Source: Hydrangea macrophylla
Taxonomy: Eukaryota > Streptophyta > Magnoliopsida > Cornales > Hydrangeaceae
Direction of reading: 5' to 3'
Assembly (NCBI GenBank): GCA_033977485.1
Contig: CM066991.1
Coordinates: forward strand, 50,570,850-50,634,849
Length of the DNA: 64,000 nt
A program made the translations under genes and the position numbers. Shown in pieces: positions 61,915 to 64,000 of this stretch (within the stretch, counting starts at the first letter, position 1; each line of letters starts with the position of its first letter). The notes below the pieces were generated by a model that saw nothing but the letters and a program-made list of their open reading frames with translations, was not told the DNA's origin and did no database searches.

Positions 61915-62799
61915 CCCAAAGGTTCCTTGGCACCGTCTCATTTGGTTCCCTGGTAACATTCCTAGACATAGTGTTATTTTTTGGTTGGCAGAACTTAACA
62001 GATTATCTACTCATGACAGGATTTTTCATTTCACTCCTGGACCATTGGCTTGTGTTTTATGCCACCAAGGTATGGAATCTCATGATCATTTGTTTTTTGG
62101 TTGCTCATTCTCGTCTTTTATATGGCAGGGATTATTGCACCATTTGGAGATAACATCTCATGCTTCATCTTGGAGTGCATTACTGGATTGGGCAGCTAGA
62201 TCCTGGACAAAGAAATCTCCCAACCACATCATTCCAAAGATGTGCCTAGGGCTAGCAGTTTATAGTATTTGGAAAGAAAGAAATGCGCGTACCTTCAGAT
62301 TGGAAATTAAAACAAAGGAAAGGATTCTCCAAGAAATATACCTCCAAATCTCTGTTCAAATTCAAATTCAGTGGAGAAATGATCCTCATCTCTCTAACTA
62401 CGTTGCTAGGTGGTCTTAGATTGTCTTGTTTAGCTTACTTCCTCTGATAGCTTGAAAGTGTTTCTCGCTATTGTAGCTATTGCGGGATATTGGCAGGTTG
62501 ACCCTCTTTTCATCCACTGTGAGACAGTCAATCCATTTGGGTATCTTGTGTATTTGAGGTTTTTTTGTATTTTGCCTCTTGGTCTTTTAGCCTGGCAATA
62601 TAGCCTTTCTTTTGTTTATTAGGTTTGGGACTTTGGGGATGGCTTATCTTGGTTATGTCCTCAGATAACCTCCCATCCTTTGTCGCATTGACTGGATGCG
62701 AATTTTCATGTGCTCATTGTCTATCCTGGGGTATGCCCCTTGTATTTTTTTGTATAGTGTCGTTGGGCTTTTTCTTTTATTGATTAACCAATTTCTGAA
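61915..62799 (+). mobile_element. LINE, 5'-truncated, inserted in TE17
   Basis: An 885-bp insertion flanked by AAACTATGTTC at 61904-61914 and 62800-62810. The 11-base duplication, 5' truncation and short A-ending 3' terminus (TTCTGAAA) fit target-primed insertion of an L1-type plant LINE. The 3' untranslated part (62420-62799) contains TTGTATTTTTTTGTATAGTG and TTTATTGATTAACC, typical of plant LINE ends. Confidence 0.9.
61916..62419 (+). pseudogene. LINE reverse transcriptase C-terminus (zinc-binding region)
   Basis: An open frame to a TAG at 62417-62419 reads VPWHRLIWFPGNIPRHSVIF, WLAELNRLSTHDRIF, CVLCHQGMESHDHLFFGCSF and KMCLGLAVYSIWKERNARTF. The C-x2-C-x7-H-x4-C arrangement is the zf-RVT domain at the end of LINE reverse transcriptases. 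The catalytic RT and endonuclease domains are absent. The upstream ATG at 61868 belongs to TE17 sequence and gives only a chance fusion. Confidence 0.85.
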
Positions 62800-63431
62800 A
62801 AACTATGTTCTCAATATTCATTAGCATTTCCATGCCTTTCATATATATGTATATATATATGTGTGTATTTTTCCTTGCTGCAGAACCCAAATCGATCCAG
62901 CTTTTGGCCGTGGATCATTCCGACCCTTTTGAGGAGTTTCTAGGAGTTTCTGTAATTATGGATCGATCCGACTTTTGGCTGCGGATCGATCCTCTTATGT
63001 TTTTCCCTGTATTTTAAAAACTTCAAAATTTCCAAAATCTATTTTGGTTTGTACTTAGCCTATGGTTACCCTTTTATGGGAAAATTACTACTTTCAATTT
63101 CCTAAGAACTGTTTGGACATATTCCTTTAAAAACTGCTGTAGTGATAAACTTTCAAAGTAAACTTCCTTACTTGTTACTTTTAAACATTTGGTTTTCTTT
63201 ATACTTCTTTACAAACCCATTTCAAAACTAAACTATGTTGGTTGAACCTATTTGACCCGTTTGGTCCTTAAGGGTGAACCCTTGACTTATTAACTTCTCT
63301 TTGGAATCCACGTAAGATTCCCATATGCTTCTACCTTGATGGATTGGTCCACGTAGGACTATTCCTTGCTCTTCTTCGTATTGTTTAACTCGTTGACTTG
63401 GTCCATGTCGCTTAATTTTTGAGGTGTTACA

Positions 63432-63607
63432 TAACTGTTTTCACATTCTGAACTCCATTCAAAAGTAATACCCTTCCTCATTAACTTTGTCGTAAGCAAT
63501 GCAATCTTCAATAAATTCTTAATGAATCGGCGGTAGTATCCAGATAATCCTAAGAAACTTTGAATTTCTAATATTGATGTCGGTCTTTGCCAATTAGATA
63601 CAACTTC
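63432..63607 (-). pseudogene. Gypsy reverse transcriptase fragment
   Basis: The minus strand reads SEVVSNWQRPTSILEIQSFL, GLSGYYRRFIKNLLKIALLT and KLMRKGITFEWSSECENS, the RT end/RNase H junction of Del/Tekay gypsy elements (VxxWxxPxxxxEIRSFLGLAGYYRRFIxxFS). It is bounded left by TE17 and right by TE19, so only about 58 codons remain. Its parent element is not identified. Confidence 0.85.
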
Positions 63608-64000
63608 TGAAGGAAAATTAGGTTTAAAATTATTTAAACGCACAGCGGAAAACAAAGTTCAATTTTTTTGAATTGATAGCCTGGATCTACTACTCGTGAA
63701 CTCTATAGATGCGTACAAGAGAGGGGACTTATGGTTTTGAACCCAATTCTGAAATCTCTGACTTCCAGCAGCCTCCACTAGATGATCTTTACTCTTATGA
63801 CTCCTACGGATGCTCCTGGAGAGGATAGGGTTGGTGGGAACCATAATAAAGAGGATAGAGAAGGTTTGGGAACCCTAAAATAGTTTCTGCAATTTCTGGT
63901 ATATTAAAACGATGAACTGTGATTTCTAGATGCAATTGCCCTATTTATAGATTCCCAGAATCAACCTTACGTACAATCGATCGAAGTGACCTTGATCGAT
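63608..64000 (-). mobile_element. TE19: copia LTR of the TE6 family, runs off the window
   Basis: It starts TGAAGGAAAATTAGG and follows the TE6 LTR order: GATAGCCTGGATCTACTACT, GCAGCCTCCACTAG, GACTCCTACGGATGCT, CCCTATTTATAGATTCC and then the GATCGATCGAAG cluster from 63976. No primer site lies on its left, so it is a 3' or solo LTR. Confidence 0.85.

Larger units (their letters stand above)
59091..63431 (+). mobile_element. TE17: gypsy 3' LTR carrying TE18 and a LINE
   Basis: TGTAGCACCC (59091) to GAGGTGTTACA (63431). Without TE18, the LINE and their duplications it is about 2.36 kb. Its last ~550 bases are inverted relative to TE16. It contains GGATCGATCC-type palindromes at 62893-62915 and 62961-62991. 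Right of it lies a gypsy reverse transcriptase fragment into which it was probably inserted; the left target copy is not seen. Confidence 0.75.

Overview
This window looks like nuclear DNA of a flowering plant, probably a eudicot. Its coding matches are plant Ty3/gypsy (Athila, Tat and Del/Tekay-like), Ty1/copia and LINE proteins, and one piece is chloroplast rpoC2. I found no intact host gene, tRNA, rRNA or CRISPR array. Essentially the whole window is transposable elements inserted into one another. Element names TE1-TE19 are mine.

Left part (1-15763). TE1 is the 3' end of a gypsy element that lies against a broken Athila-type gag on the minus strand (TE2, LTR at about 1799-3320). TE3 is a minus-strand LTR-like piece. 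TE4 (about 4041-15763) is a long Athila-type element on the plus strand. Its order is truncated 5' LTR, tRNA-Asp primer site, gag, protease, reverse transcriptase/RNase H, integrase, an env-position ORF, hairpin plus polypurine tract, and 3' LTR. All reading frames are broken.

Central nest (15764 to about 52664). TE5, a Del/Tekay-like gypsy element, cuts the TE4 3' LTR. TE6, a minus-strand copia element, interrupts the TE5 protease. TE6 has been split four times: by TE7 in reverse transcriptase (target duplication CACAA), by TE11 in integrase (CTAGG/CCAGG), by TE12 near the zinc knuckle, and by TE14 in its own 5' LTR (AATTA). TE7 contains TE8 (AATGA), and TE8 contains TE9 (CTAAC) and TE10 (GATTG/GATTA). 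TE12 contains TE13 (AGAGA). The deepest chain, TE4>TE5>TE6>TE7>TE8>TE9, has six levels. TE8, TE9, TE10, TE12 and TE13 belong to one family of roughly 3-kb LTRs that carry internal tandem repeats.

TE11 (35656-43963) is a Tat-type element with matching LTRs. It has lost the gag end, protease and most of reverse transcriptase but keeps an open integrase. It also carries a long antisense ORF into which about 255 bp of chloroplast rpoC2 has been spliced.

Right part (52665-64000). TE15 is a truncated relative of TE11. TE16 and TE17 are inverted copies of another gypsy LTR. TE17 carries a 1.1-kb solo LTR (TE18, AGGGT) and a 5'-truncated LINE (AAACTATGTTC). A non-coding T-rich block of about 3.4 kb lies before TE17. 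The window ends in another copia LTR (TE19) of the TE6 family.

Only the elements' own parts act together here: LTR promoters, primer sites, polypurine tracts and decayed polyproteins. Most are dead. The points worth a second look are the captured plastid DNA, the tandem repeats and hairpin inside the LTR family, and short palindromes that recur in unrelated LTRs.
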